From the NCBI GenBank assembly GCA_964438735.1, contig CAYTLW010000032.1, forward strand, positions 1 through 64,000: DNA of 64,000 nucleotides, written 5' to 3'. This stretch comes from CAYTLW01 sp964438735. Its GTDB lineage: Bacteria > Myxococcota_A > UBA9042. A model generated the notes under the pieces. It searched no databases and was not told the DNA's origin. It saw only the letters and a list, made by a program, of their open reading frames with translations. The first letter of the stretch is position 1. The number at the start of each line of letters is the position of its first letter. The position numbers and the translations under genes are program-made. Below are positions 55,115-64,000 of the stretch, piece by piece.

Positions 55115-55885
55115 ATGTCGGAGCCAGCGCCGAGCGTCGTATTGACCCGCAGCGAACCGGATAACGCCGCCCTGGCCGCGCGCCTGGTCGCCCGTGGGTG
55201 GACCGTCATCGAAGCGCCAACCGTGGCCATCACCGCCGTGGCACCGGACCAGAACGCCGACGAGGTGCGCGCCCTGCTGGCTTCCGCCCCGGCCATCGCC
55301 TTTACCAGTCGCTATGGCGTGCAGGCCTGGTGGGAGCTGGCTGGCGCGGCCGAATTGAAAGCGGCGCTGGAACGTGGCGCGGAGATCGGCGTTATCGGTC
55401 AGGCCACGGCCGACGCCTTGTTGGCGCAGGATGTACATGCATCCGTGGTCGCCGACCCGGCCACGGGTACTGCCCTGGCCGAACAGTTGCTCGATCGCCT
55501 GCCGTCCAATAACCGAAACCCCTGCGTGCTCCTGCAGGGGCGCCACGCGCGACCGGAGCTGCGCGACGGCCTGCTCGGTGGTGGGCGCGATGTGCAGACC
55601 GTTGTGGTCTACGAAAACCGCACTCCGCCGCCCCCCTCCGAAGCCACACTGAGCGCCTGTGCCGGAGCGGCCGCCATCTACGTGGCCGCACCTTCGGCCG
55701 CCGACAGGTTGCTGAGCTGGGCGCCGACGCTTTGCGAGCGCCCCTTTGTCGCCATCGGCCCGACGACCAGCGCCGCTCTCGCGGACCGCCATGGCATTGT
55801 CGCCGCGGCTGTGGCAGAAAACCCCGGGATTGACGCCGTCGTGGCAGCGATCACCCGCCTCATCGACGTTTGGAGTCCGCCATGA
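55115..55885 (+). CDS. hemD: Uroporphyrinogen-III synthase
   Basis: A 256-residue HemD that cyclises hydroxymethylbilane to uroporphyrinogen III. The family is weakly conserved, but TRSEPDNAALAARLVARGW at the N-terminus, AFTSRYGVQAWWE, VIGQATADAL and VAIGPTTSAALADR near the C-terminus fit. The length is typical. It overlaps the following hemL by four bases (ATGA, 55882-55885), which supports the tetrapyrrole assignment. Confidence 0.88.
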   Translation: MSEPAPSVVLTRSEPDNAALAARLVARGWTVIEAPTVAITAVAPDQNADEVRALLASAPAIAFTSRYGVQAWWELAGAAELKAALERGAEIGVIGQATADALLAQDVHASVVADPATGTALAEQLLDRLPSNNRNPCVLLQGRHARPELRDGLLGGGRDVQTVVVYENRTPPPPSEATLSACAGAAAIYVAAPSAADRLLSWAPTLCERPFVAIGPTTSAALADRHGIVAAAVAENPGIDAVVAAITRLIDVWSPP

Positions 55886-57240
55886 CCAGCGAAACGAGCA
55901 ACAGGTCCACCCGCACCCGCGCCGACACCCTCAACCTGGGCGAGCGCATCGGCTCGGTGCGCTGGTTCGAGCGCGCCTGCACCGCCATCCCCGGCGGCGT
56001 GCACAGCCCGGTGCGTGCATTCAAATCCGTCGCCGGCCTGCCGGTCTACTTCGCCGCCACCGACGGCGCCCGGGTCACCGATGTCGACGGCAATCGATAC
56101 ATCGACTTCTGCATGTCCTGGGGGCCGCTGATCCTGGGACATGCCCACCCCGAGGTGGTCGAAGTGGTTCGCTACGCCGCCACCCTGGGCTTGAGCTATG
56201 GCGCCTGCCACCCCGCCGAGGTGGAGCTGGCGGAGCGCGTGGTCGCGGCGTTTGATGGGTTCGACCGCTGCCGCCTGGTCAGCAGTGGCACCGAAGCCGT
56301 GATGACCGCCCTGCGCATCGCCCGTGGCGCCACCGGTCGCCCCCTCATCGTCAAGTTCGAGGGCGGCTACCACGGCCACAGCGACGGCCTGCTGGTCAAG
56401 GCGGGTTCCGGCCTGATCACCGGCGCCGAGGCCGACAGCGAGCCCACCAGCGCCGGTATCCCAGGCGGCGTCGCAGCGACCACGTTGGTATTGCCCTTCG
56501 GCGATCTCGACGCAGTGCGCCAGCTCTTCGCTCAGCATGGCGACCAGGTCGCCGCCCTGGTCATCGAACCCGTGCCGGCCAACAACGGCCTGCTCCCCCA
56601 GGGTCGCGCTTACTTGGAGGGTCTTCGGGCCATCACCAGCGAGCATGGCGCCCTGCTCATCTTCGACGAGGTCATCACCGGCTTCCGCACCCGCTATGGC
56701 GGCTACGGTCATGGCCAGGGCGTACAGCCCGACCTGGTCACCCTGGGCAAGGTCATCGGCGGCGGCATGCCCATCGGCGCCATCGTCGGTCCCGAGCGCT
56801 ACATGGACCTGTTGGCCCCCGTGGGCCCGGTCTACCAGGCCGGCACCCTGTCCGGGAACCCGGTCAGTGTGGCCGCCGGCACCACGACCCTGGAGCTGCT
56901 CGAAGACGGCGATGCCTACGCCCGACTGGAGACCCTGGGCGCCCACCTGGAGCAGCGAATCGCCGGCAGCGGTCGGAGCTGGCCCCAGGTGCGGCGCGTC
57001 GGCTCCATCTGCTGGCTCTACTTCGATGACGGCCCCCTGCCGACCACCGCCGATGGCATCGCCGAGGTGCATGTGCGCCGCTTCAACGAGATGCACGGCA
57101 CGCTGCTCGAACGCGGCCTCTACCTGCCGCCCTCGGCCTACGAGGTGCTCTTCCTGTCGACGGCCCACACGGTCGAGGACATCGACGAGCTGATCGACGC
57201 CGTGTTGGCGTGCTGCGACGCCATCGACAAGGCCGGCTGA
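55882..57240 (+). CDS. hemL: Glutamate-1-semialdehyde 2,1-aminomutase
   Basis: A 452-residue PLP enzyme that converts glutamate-1-semialdehyde to 5-aminolevulinate in the C5 pathway. K290 in TLGKVIGGGMPIGA binds PLP; GGVHSPVRAF near the start and FDEVITGFR are family signatures. GGAG lies about 8 bases before the ATG at 55882. It is coupled to hemD and followed 3 bases later by the histidine kinase gene. Its presence shows that ALA is made from glutamyl-tRNA rather than from glycine and succinyl-CoA. Confidence 0.95.
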   Translation: MTSETSNRSTRTRADTLNLGERIGSVRWFERACTAIPGGVHSPVRAFKSVAGLPVYFAATDGARVTDVDGNRYIDFCMSWGPLILGHAHPEVVEVVRYAATLGLSYGACHPAEVELAERVVAAFDGFDRCRLVSSGTEAVMTALRIARGATGRPLIVKFEGGYHGHSDGLLVKAGSGLITGAEADSEPTSAGIPGGVAATTLVLPFGDLDAVRQLFAQHGDQVAALVIEPVPANNGLLPQGRAYLEGLRAITSEHGALLIFDEVITGFRTRYGGYGHGQGVQPDLVTLGKVIGGGMPIGAIVGPERYMDLLAPVGPVYQAGTLSGNPVSVAAGTTTLELLEDGDAYARLETLGAHLEQRIAGSGRSWPQVRRVGSICWLYFDDGPLPTTADGIAEVHVRRFNEMHGTLLERGLYLPPSAYEVLFLSTAHTVEDIDELIDAVLACCDAIDKAG

Positions 57241-57242
57241 TC

Positions 57243-58433
57243 ATGGCGGTCATCGATCGCGCCTGGTTGCGCCGTCGGGCCCGTGCCGCCGCGCCGGTCC
57301 TGTTCGCCGTGGCAGTGCTGCTGCTGATCCTGTTGTCGGCGTGGTGGTTCCTGCTCATCCAGCGCACCATCAATGAACAACACGAGGCCCGCCGCGACCT
57401 CCTGCAGTTGGAAGCCCGTCTGCACGCCGAGGAGGTGCGAGACGACATCCCATCTCTGGTGCCCGGCCCCTTCCCCACCGATCCGCGCTACGAGATTCTG
57501 CGCGCCGAGCAGTGGGCGAAGAGCAAGTCGGTCACCCTGGAATCGGGCCGCGCCTGGATGCCGGCCCCGCTGGGCCCGCGCCTGGCCCTGGTGCCCACGC
57601 CGGCCACCCTGCACGCCCTGGACGACAAGCTGAATCGCCAGCGAGTCATGGTCCTGGGCGAAGGTAGCCTGCTGGTCTCGTTGTTGCTCATCGTCCTGGC
57701 CATGCTCGCGGCGTTGGTGCGCGCCGAGCGTCGCTTCCAGGACGAGATGCAGGTCTTCCTCGGCAGCATGACCCACGAGATGAAGACGCCATTGGCCGGC
57801 ATCAAGGCCGTGCTGCAGACCCTCGCCATGGGTCGCATGCCTGCCGACCAGCTCGGCGATCTCGCTTCCATGGCGCTCAACGAGGTCAAGCGGGAGGAGC
57901 ACCTCATCCAGAACCTGCTGGTCGCGCAGCGGATGCGCCAGCCGGGCGCCAGCCTGGTCCCCGAGCGCCTGGACCTGGCCACCATGCTGCGGCAATTTGT
58001 GGGTCACCGAGTCGATCTGCCCGGCAGCGAAGGCGTCGACTGGCAGGTCGAATCGCCACAGGAGCTGCACGTGCTCTGCGACCCGGGCGCCGCCCGCACC
58101 ATCGTCGAGAACCTGGCCGACAACGCGGTCAAGTACGGCGCCAACCACATCCGCCTGCAGCTGTCGGCCCAGGGTTCCCGCGCCCAGCTCGCTGTGGTCG
58201 ATGACGGCATGGGTTTCGTGCCCGATCGCGCCGAGAGCCTTTTCCGCGCGTTCGGTCGTGGCAACAGCGAAAAAGCCGTCGCCAAAGCCGGCAGCGGCCT
58301 CGGGCTGCACATCTCGCGCACCCTGGCCGAGCGCATGGACGGCTCCTTGACCGCCCACAGCGCCGGCGAAGGTCAGGGCGCCACCTTCACCCTCGACCTG
58401 CCCATCGCCACGCAAGGAGGCGCCACCAAATGA
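57243..58433 (+). CDS. Two-TM sensor histidine kinase
   Basis: A 396-residue membrane histidine kinase. There is a transmembrane segment near residues 17-40 (VLFAVAVLLLILLSAWWFLLI), an extracytoplasmic region of about 100 residues, and a second segment near 150 (LLVSLLLIVLAMLAALV). HisKA follows with the phospho-acceptor His in SMTHEMKTPLAG, then the ATPase domain with NLADNAVKYGA, DDGMGF and GSGLGLHISRTL. It overlaps the response regulator gene by four bases (58430-58433), the typical sign of a cognate pair. The signal it senses is unknown. Confidence 0.92.
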   Translation: MAVIDRAWLRRRARAAAPVLFAVAVLLLILLSAWWFLLIQRTINEQHEARRDLLQLEARLHAEEVRDDIPSLVPGPFPTDPRYEILRAEQWAKSKSVTLESGRAWMPAPLGPRLALVPTPATLHALDDKLNRQRVMVLGEGSLLVSLLLIVLAMLAALVRAERRFQDEMQVFLGSMTHEMKTPLAGIKAVLQTLAMGRMPADQLGDLASMALNEVKREEHLIQNLLVAQRMRQPGASLVPERLDLATMLRQFVGHRVDLPGSEGVDWQVESPQELHVLCDPGAARTIVENLADNAVKYGANHIRLQLSAQGSRAQLAVVDDGMGFVPDRAESLFRAFGRGNSEKAVAKAGSGLGLHISRTLAERMDGSLTAHSAGEGQGATFTLDLPIATQGGATK

Positions 58434-59119
58434 GTCGCATCCTGCTCGTCGAGGACGACCAGCTCATCGGCACCATGGTCCGCCTCAACCTGGCCCAGGA
58501 GGGTTTCGAGGTGCACTGGCTGCAGTCCGCCGAACCCGCCCTCGCCGCGGTCGCCGAGCGCCGTTTCGACGCCCTGCTGCTGGACATCACCCTGCCGGGC
58601 ATGAGCGGCATCGAGCTGGCCCGTCAGCTGCGCGCCCAGGGCCTCGGCACCCCCATCCTCATGCTCACCGCCCGCGACGACACCGCCACCAAGGTCGAAG
58701 CCCTGGACGGCGGCGCCGACGATTACGTCAGCAAACCCTTCGACATCGCCGAACTCATCGCCCGCGTCCGGGCCCAGATCCGGCGCAGCCAGGGCAGCCT
58801 GGAGGTCTCCAGCGACCTCGAAATCGAGATGGGCCGCGCCCGCATCGACATCGAACGCCGCACCATCGCCGCCGTCGACGGCTCCACGGTCGATCTCTCC
58901 GCCAAGGAGCTCAAACTCCTCCAACTCTTCGCCCGCAACCCTCGCAAGGTGCTCAGCCGAGCGACCATCCTCGAAGAGGTCTGGGGCATGGACGTCGCCC
59001 CCACCGAGCGCACCGTCGACAACTTCGTCGTCCGCCTCCGCCGCTGGATCGAAGACACCCCCGAGCGCCCCAAGCACATCCACACCGTGCGCGGGCAGGG
59101 TTATCGCTACGAACCGTGA
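58430..59119 (+). CDS. OmpR-family response regulator
   Basis: A 229-residue regulator: receiver domain (1-120) with acidic pocket EDD near residue 8, phospho-acceptor D52 in LLLDITLPGMSG, Thr in LTARDD and Lys in SKPFD; then a winged-helix DNA-binding domain with LSAKELKLLQLFARNPRKVLSR and the C-terminal GYRY. It is coupled to the kinase gene. Its target genes are unknown; none of the flanking genes shows an obvious operator. Its stop is 31 bases before a small inverted repeat. Confidence 0.95.
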   Translation: MSRILLVEDDQLIGTMVRLNLAQEGFEVHWLQSAEPALAAVAERRFDALLLDITLPGMSGIELARQLRAQGLGTPILMLTARDDTATKVEALDGGADDYVSKPFDIAELIARVRAQIRRSQGSLEVSSDLEIEMGRARIDIERRTIAAVDGSTVDLSAKELKLLQLFARNPRKVLSRATILEEVWGMDVAPTERTVDNFVVRLRRWIEDTPERPKHIHTVRGQGYRYEP

Positions 59120-59150
59120 TAGAGAGGTGTCAGACCCTCACATATCATAA

Positions 59151-59183
59151 CTTTACCATCTAACTACTTGATCGGTGGTAAAG
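59151..59183. terminator. Inverted repeat between converging genes
   Basis: CTTTACCA (59151-59158) and TGGTAAAG (59176-59183) form an 8-bp stem around a 17-base loop in a low-GC patch between the response regulator stop and the convergent two-TM gene stop. It could be a bidirectional terminator. A GAGGTGTCAGACCCTC sequence just before it resembles repeat elements linked with IS200/REP transposases. Confidence 0.4.
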
Positions 59184-59194
59184 CACTTGGAAGT

Positions 59195-59818
59195 TCACAG
59201 GATTTCCACAGACTTCGACGCCTTGACCACCTTGCGAACCCGCACCGACCACGAACGCCGCCTGGCGGCCAACCGCTTGCCTGAGCCGGCCTTCTTCGGG
59301 CGCGCCCCCTCGAGTGCCCAGAGCGATCCGACCAGGAAGCAGATCGCCGAGACGAATCCGACCGCGCCGGCCAGCAGGATCGACCAGACGCCGAGATCGG
59401 GCTCCGTCCACCACCAGAACGCCGCGGCCAGCAAGCCCGAGAACGCGATGTTCAGGCCGGTGACCGTGTAGACGGTGGCGTCGTCCTTCCAGGTCCATCG
59501 CTTGATGGGGTCGACGGCCGTGCTCAGGCGCCACTGTTGTTCGTCCGGCGGCTGCCCATCCCGCCAGTCTGCAACCAGATCCACCGCGTGCCGGTGGGCG
59601 TCCTCAGCGAACGTCGCCGCCGCGCCGACCAGGCCGCCATCCAGGACCGGTTCCAGGTGCCAGCTTGTCGACTCTGCAGGAGATTCTGTGGCCAGCGGCT
59701 CGGCCATGGGCAGATCGGGACGGATTTGTGTCGCCAGTTCTTCGACCACAACGCCAATATGCTCGGCGACTTCAACCTCCCCCTGGGGTAGGCCGTGGAC
59801 TCGGATTTTCAGTTCCAT
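59195..59818 (-). CDS. Two-TM protein of unknown function
   Basis: A 207-residue protein. The first ~110 residues are soluble, beginning MELKIRVHGLPQG, with acidic/aromatic features and no recognised motif. Two hydrophobic helices follow (TVTGLNIAFSGLLAAAFWWW and WSILLAGAVGFVSAICFLVGSLW), then a short basic C-terminus (KRLAARRRSWSVRVRK). The layout suggests a membrane-anchored protein with both ends in the cytosol. The start at 59818 is chosen because the frame upstream is antisense-like sequence with no protein features. Divergent from guaB. Confidence 0.62.
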   Translation of the reverse strand: MELKIRVHGLPQGEVEVAEHIGVVVEELATQIRPDLPMAEPLATESPAESTSWHLEPVLDGGLVGAAATFAEDAHRHAVDLVADWRDGQPPDEQQWRLSTAVDPIKRWTWKDDATVYTVTGLNIAFSGLLAAAFWWWTEPDLGVWSILLAGAVGFVSAICFLVGSLWALEGARPKKAGSGKRLAARRRSWSVRVRKVVKASKSVEIL

Positions 59819-60057
59819 CCCGACCAGGATCGCCCTCTGGCGAGGATTCCGCAAGCTGTTCCAACTGGGGCGATCGACCCAGGCGGGGTCCGACTCCGCC
59901 TTGCCTCTGGAGCGGTGCCCATCGAAGTCGAAAAAACCCGCCGAGGATCCCGTCTCGCCGTTGACTTCCCGCCCCGTTTGAGCGACCACCTCGACCACCC
60001 ATCGCAGGCCGCGGCCACCGTTCACCCGAAGCGGCCGCGCACCGCACAGAGGAGCCC

Positions 60058-61206
60058 ATGACCGCAACGGATCACAGTCACCGATTCGCCGCCGGCGGCG
60101 CCGGTCTCACCTATGACGACGTGCTGTTGGTGCCCCTGTACAGCGACGTTCTTCCGCCCGAAGTAGATCTCTCCGCACGCCTCGGCGAGCGCATGAATCT
60201 GCGCATTCCGCTGCTGGCATCGGCCATGGACTCGGTCTCCGAGGCCCCCATGGCCATCGCCATGGCGCAGCTGGGTGGACTGGCCGTCATCCACAAGAAC
60301 CTGAGCCCCACCGAACAGGCTGCTCAGGTGGCCCGTGTCAAAGCCGAAGAGCCCGGCGATCGACCCACGGTCATGGTGGATGCCAGCGGCAGTCTGCGTT
60401 GCGGCGCGGCCGTCGGCCCTGGCGCCGATTGTGACGATCGCGTCGCCAGCCTGGTCGCTGCTGGCGCCGATCTCATCGTCATCGACACCGCCCACGGCCA
60501 CTCCAAGAACGTGCTCGAAGCCACCGCACGGGTGCGCGCTCGTTACCCCGATCTGGTCCTGGTGGCCGGCAATGTAGCGACCGCAGAAGGCTTCGAGGCG
60601 TTGGCCAAAGCAGGCGCCGACGCGGTCAAGGTCGGCATCGGCCCGGGCAGCATCTGCACCACCCGCATCGTCGCTGGCGTCGGGGTGCCGCAGATGACCG
60701 CCGTGCTCGACTGTTCCGCAGTCGCGCAGTCCTACGGCGTGGCCCTGATCGCCGACGGCGGCGTCAAGCACTCAGGCGACATCGTCAAGGCCCTGTCCGC
60801 CGGCGCCGACGCGGTCATGGCCGGCTCCTTGCTGGCCGGCACCGACGAGGCACCCGGCGAGGTGATGGTGCACGGCGGCCATCGCTTCAAGGCATACCGC
60901 GGCATGGGCTCCCTGGGCGCCATGCAGCAGGGTTCCAAGGATCGCTACTTCCAGGAGGCCACCACCGACGCCGGCAAGCTGGTCCCCGAAGGCGTCGAGG
61001 CGCGCGTGCCCTGCAAAGGCCCGGTCGCCGACGTGGTGCACCAGCTCATGGGTGGCCTGCGGGCTGGCATGGGATACACCGGCTGCGGTCACATCGGCAT
61101 GTTGCGCGAGCGGACCCGATTCGTGCGCATCACCCCGGCGGGTCTGGCCGAGAGCCACGTGCACGGGGTGTCCATCAGTCGCCCGTCGCCGAACTACTCG
61201 CCCTAG
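60058..61206 (+). CDS. guaB: IMP dehydrogenase, short form without CBS domains
   Basis: A 382-residue IMPDH that oxidises IMP to XMP, the step that commits to guanine nucleotides. The catalytic loop cysteine is C200 in GPGSICTTRIVAG; LTYDDVLLVP, MDSVSE and the flap residues in YRGMGSLGAM are present. Standard IMPDH is about 490 residues: here the two CBS domains (about 110-120 residues) are missing, replaced by a short loop between residues about 95 and 114. GAGGAG lies upstream of the ATG. guaA follows after 89 bases. Confidence 0.95.
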   Translation: MTATDHSHRFAAGGAGLTYDDVLLVPLYSDVLPPEVDLSARLGERMNLRIPLLASAMDSVSEAPMAIAMAQLGGLAVIHKNLSPTEQAAQVARVKAEEPGDRPTVMVDASGSLRCGAAVGPGADCDDRVASLVAAGADLIVIDTAHGHSKNVLEATARVRARYPDLVLVAGNVATAEGFEALAKAGADAVKVGIGPGSICTTRIVAGVGVPQMTAVLDCSAVAQSYGVALIADGGVKHSGDIVKALSAGADAVMAGSLLAGTDEAPGEVMVHGGHRFKAYRGMGSLGAMQQGSKDRYFQEATTDAGKLVPEGVEARVPCKGPVADVVHQLMGGLRAGMGYTGCGHIGMLRERTRFVRITPAGLAESHVHGVSISRPSPNYSP

Positions 61207-61295
61207 CGGTTCCTCTGCGCCGCGCTGTCGCACCTACCACCGGCCGAACCTGCCCACGACCCCAAGATCGTCGCCACAACGAACATGGAGCGCAC

Positions 61296-62855
<1,560 letters not shown>

Positions 62856-62870
62856 CCGCCCGCTCCCCTC

Positions 62871-62892
62871 CCGCACCCGCACCCGCACCCGC
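62871..62892. repeat. ACCCGC hexamer repeat
   Basis: Three exact ACCCGC units (62875-62892) preceded by a partial unit lie between guaA and the methyltransferase gene. Their 6-base period is shared with the arrays around vapBC. Confidence 0.55.
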
Positions 62893-62920
62893 TCGCCCCC
62901 TCACGCTCCCACTCCCGCCC

Positions 62921-63712
62921 ATGGTCACCAAATCCGACATCGACTTCGGCAACGACGCCATCGCCTACGCCCGCTACCGGGCCGGCTTCCCGGACTCCTT
63001 CTTCCAGCGACTCAAAGGCACGAAGATCCTCGGCGTGGACCTCGAGGTGCTCGACCTCGGCACCGGCACCGGCACCCTGGCGCGCGGCCTGGCGAAACGT
63101 GGCCTGCGAGTCACCGGCCTGGACCCCTCCATCGCCTTGCTGGCCCAGGCCGACAAGCTCGCCGAGACCGATGGCGTGCAGATCGCCTGGGTGCGCGGTC
63201 GGGCGGAGAGCACTGGCCTCTCGGATGCGGCCTTCGACATCGTCATCGCCGGGCAATGCTGGCACTGGTTCGAGCACGACGCGGCGATGGCCGAAATCCG
63301 CCGCCTCTTGCTGCCCGACGGCGTGCTGGTGGTGGCCTATTTCGACTGGATCGACAAGCCCGGCAATCCGGTCGACCTGATGTACGAGCTGCGCCGCAAG
63401 TACAACCCGAAGTGGGGCAGCAGCTGGCCGCTGGGTGCCTATCCGCAGGGTCCGAACGACCTGCGGCTGGACGGTTTCGAAGAGATCGCCGCGTTCGAAT
63501 ACAACGAGGACATCACATACAGCCACGAGGCCTGGCGCGGCCGCATGCGGGCGTACGCGGGCATCGGCGGCAGCCTGCCGGCGTCGGTGGTGGAAGAGTT
63601 CGATGCAGAGTTCAAGGCGCGGTTGGCGGAGCGGTTTACCGAGGACCCGATGGCGATTCCGCACCGCGTGTGGGCGAAGGTGGTGCGGCGGGTGCCAACG
63701 AACGAGGCTTGA
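62921..63712 (+). CDS. Class I SAM-dependent methyltransferase
   Basis: A 263-residue methyltransferase of the type-11 (UbiE-like) group. The SAM motif I is VLDLGTGTGTLARGLA (about residues 44-59), followed by VTGLDPS, GRAESTGLSDAAFDIVIAGQCWHWF and LLPDGVLVV, a pattern typical of small-molecule methyltransferases. The substrate cannot be told. The ATG at 62921 opens on MVTKSDIDFGNDAIAYARYR, the normal N-terminus for the group; in-frame codons upstream lie within the hexamer repeat. It starts 65 bases after guaA. Confidence 0.88.
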   Translation: MVTKSDIDFGNDAIAYARYRAGFPDSFFQRLKGTKILGVDLEVLDLGTGTGTLARGLAKRGLRVTGLDPSIALLAQADKLAETDGVQIAWVRGRAESTGLSDAAFDIVIAGQCWHWFEHDAAMAEIRRLLLPDGVLVVAYFDWIDKPGNPVDLMYELRRKYNPKWGSSWPLGAYPQGPNDLRLDGFEEIAAFEYNEDITYSHEAWRGRMRAYAGIGGSLPASVVEEFDAEFKARLAERFTEDPMAIPHRVWAKVVRRVPTNEA

Positions 63713-63739
63713 ACGCGGCGAAACGGCCTTGGCTGGCCG

Positions 63740-64000
63740 CTACCCAACCCGCCCCACCTCGTACAACCCCATCGCCCGGTCAAAACTCATCACCTTGAGC
63801 CGATCCGCCCGCGCCTGGGCGATCAACATCCTGTCGAAGGGGTCGCGATGGTGCATCGGCAGGGCGGCCAGCTCCTGCACATGCGCCAGCTCGATCGGCA
63901 GCACGCTCGCTCCCAATTGGCGGCATCCTTCGGCCACGAATGCGCCCAACTCCGTGGGCAGGTGCAGCTTGCCCGCGCTCAACTCGATAGCCAGCTCCCA
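63740..64000 (-). CDS. vapC: VapC-type PIN-domain toxin, 5' end outside window
   Basis: The C-terminal ~86 residues of a PIN-domain RNase toxin, reading in from the window edge (WELAIELSAGKLHLP at the edge). The family core is LPIELAHVQELAALPMHHRDPFDRMLIAQARADRL, split into its two helices, with the conserved Asp in HRDPFD and in SFDRAM. This is the type II VapC group. The N-terminal Asp and any antitoxin gene lie outside the window, so whether the locus is intact is unknown. Confidence 0.85.
   Translation of the reverse strand, partial: WELAIELSAGKLHLPTELGAFVAEGCRQLGASVLPIELAHVQELAALPMHHRDPFDRMLIAQARADRLKVMSFDRAMGLYEVGRVG

Overview
The window is high-GC DNA with dense genes, many four-base start/stop overlaps, and no rRNA, tRNA or CRISPR array that I can see. 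Several traits point to a Gram-negative bacterium of the Myxococcota / former Deltaproteobacteria type. There are many lipoproteins with clear lipoboxes and outer-membrane beta-barrel-like proteins. A giant lipoprotein carries MopE-like, EGF-like and DUF4215-type cysteine repeats plus three LamG-like domains. There are also cyclic-nucleotide-binding proteins, a PilT-type ATPase and an AspRS of the probable non-discriminating type. This placement is inference from gene content, not from a marker phylogeny.

Layout. 1-9.8 kb: D-aminopeptidase, endoglycoceramidase-like GH5 lipoprotein, PEBP lipoprotein, alpha/beta hydrolase, a polyprenyl-phosphate sugar transferase that starts exopolysaccharide synthesis, two barrel-like envelope proteins facing each other, and an acyl-CoA dehydrogenase. 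9.8-17 kb: a gene-free stretch, the 1624-residue Cys-rich/LamG lipoprotein and a PP2C phosphatase. 17-23.6 kb (minus strand): a probable operon of active M16 peptidase, inactive M16 subunit fused to a helical-repeat region, a small helical-repeat protein and dapA. 23.7-31 kb: aspS, an OmpA-like protein, a Cys-motif protein, an intergenic repeat region, a vapBC pair with a frameshifted toxin, and a PilT ATPase carrying an N-terminal cyclic-nucleotide-binding domain. 31-35.4 kb (minus strand): cysK-epsC-folD-gcvT-gcvH, joining serine, cysteine, glycine and one-carbon folate metabolism; serA lies at 51 kb.

35.5-50 kb: hybrid histidine kinase, small lipoprotein, GMC oxidoreductase, glucan phosphorylase, two lipoproteins, folC, a tldD/tldE pair in which TldD has a Tat-lipoprotein signal, and two adjacent cyclic-nucleotide-binding-domain proteins. 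50-59 kb: serA, an Asp23-AmaP-DUF2273-like trio normally associated with Gram-positives, a stand-alone rplC, an unknown gene, hemD-hemL (C5 tetrapyrrole pathway) and a two-component pair. 59-64 kb: a two-TM protein, guaB (short form without CBS domains), guaA, a SAM methyltransferase and the 3' part of a VapC toxin cut by the window edge.

The clearest candidates for unusual biology are the cyclic-nucleotide-binding PilT fusion, the exported TldD with a cytosolic-looking partner, the Asp23/AmaP module in a Gram-negative setting, the M16/helical-repeat operon, and the repeat elements around the frameshifted vapBC locus.
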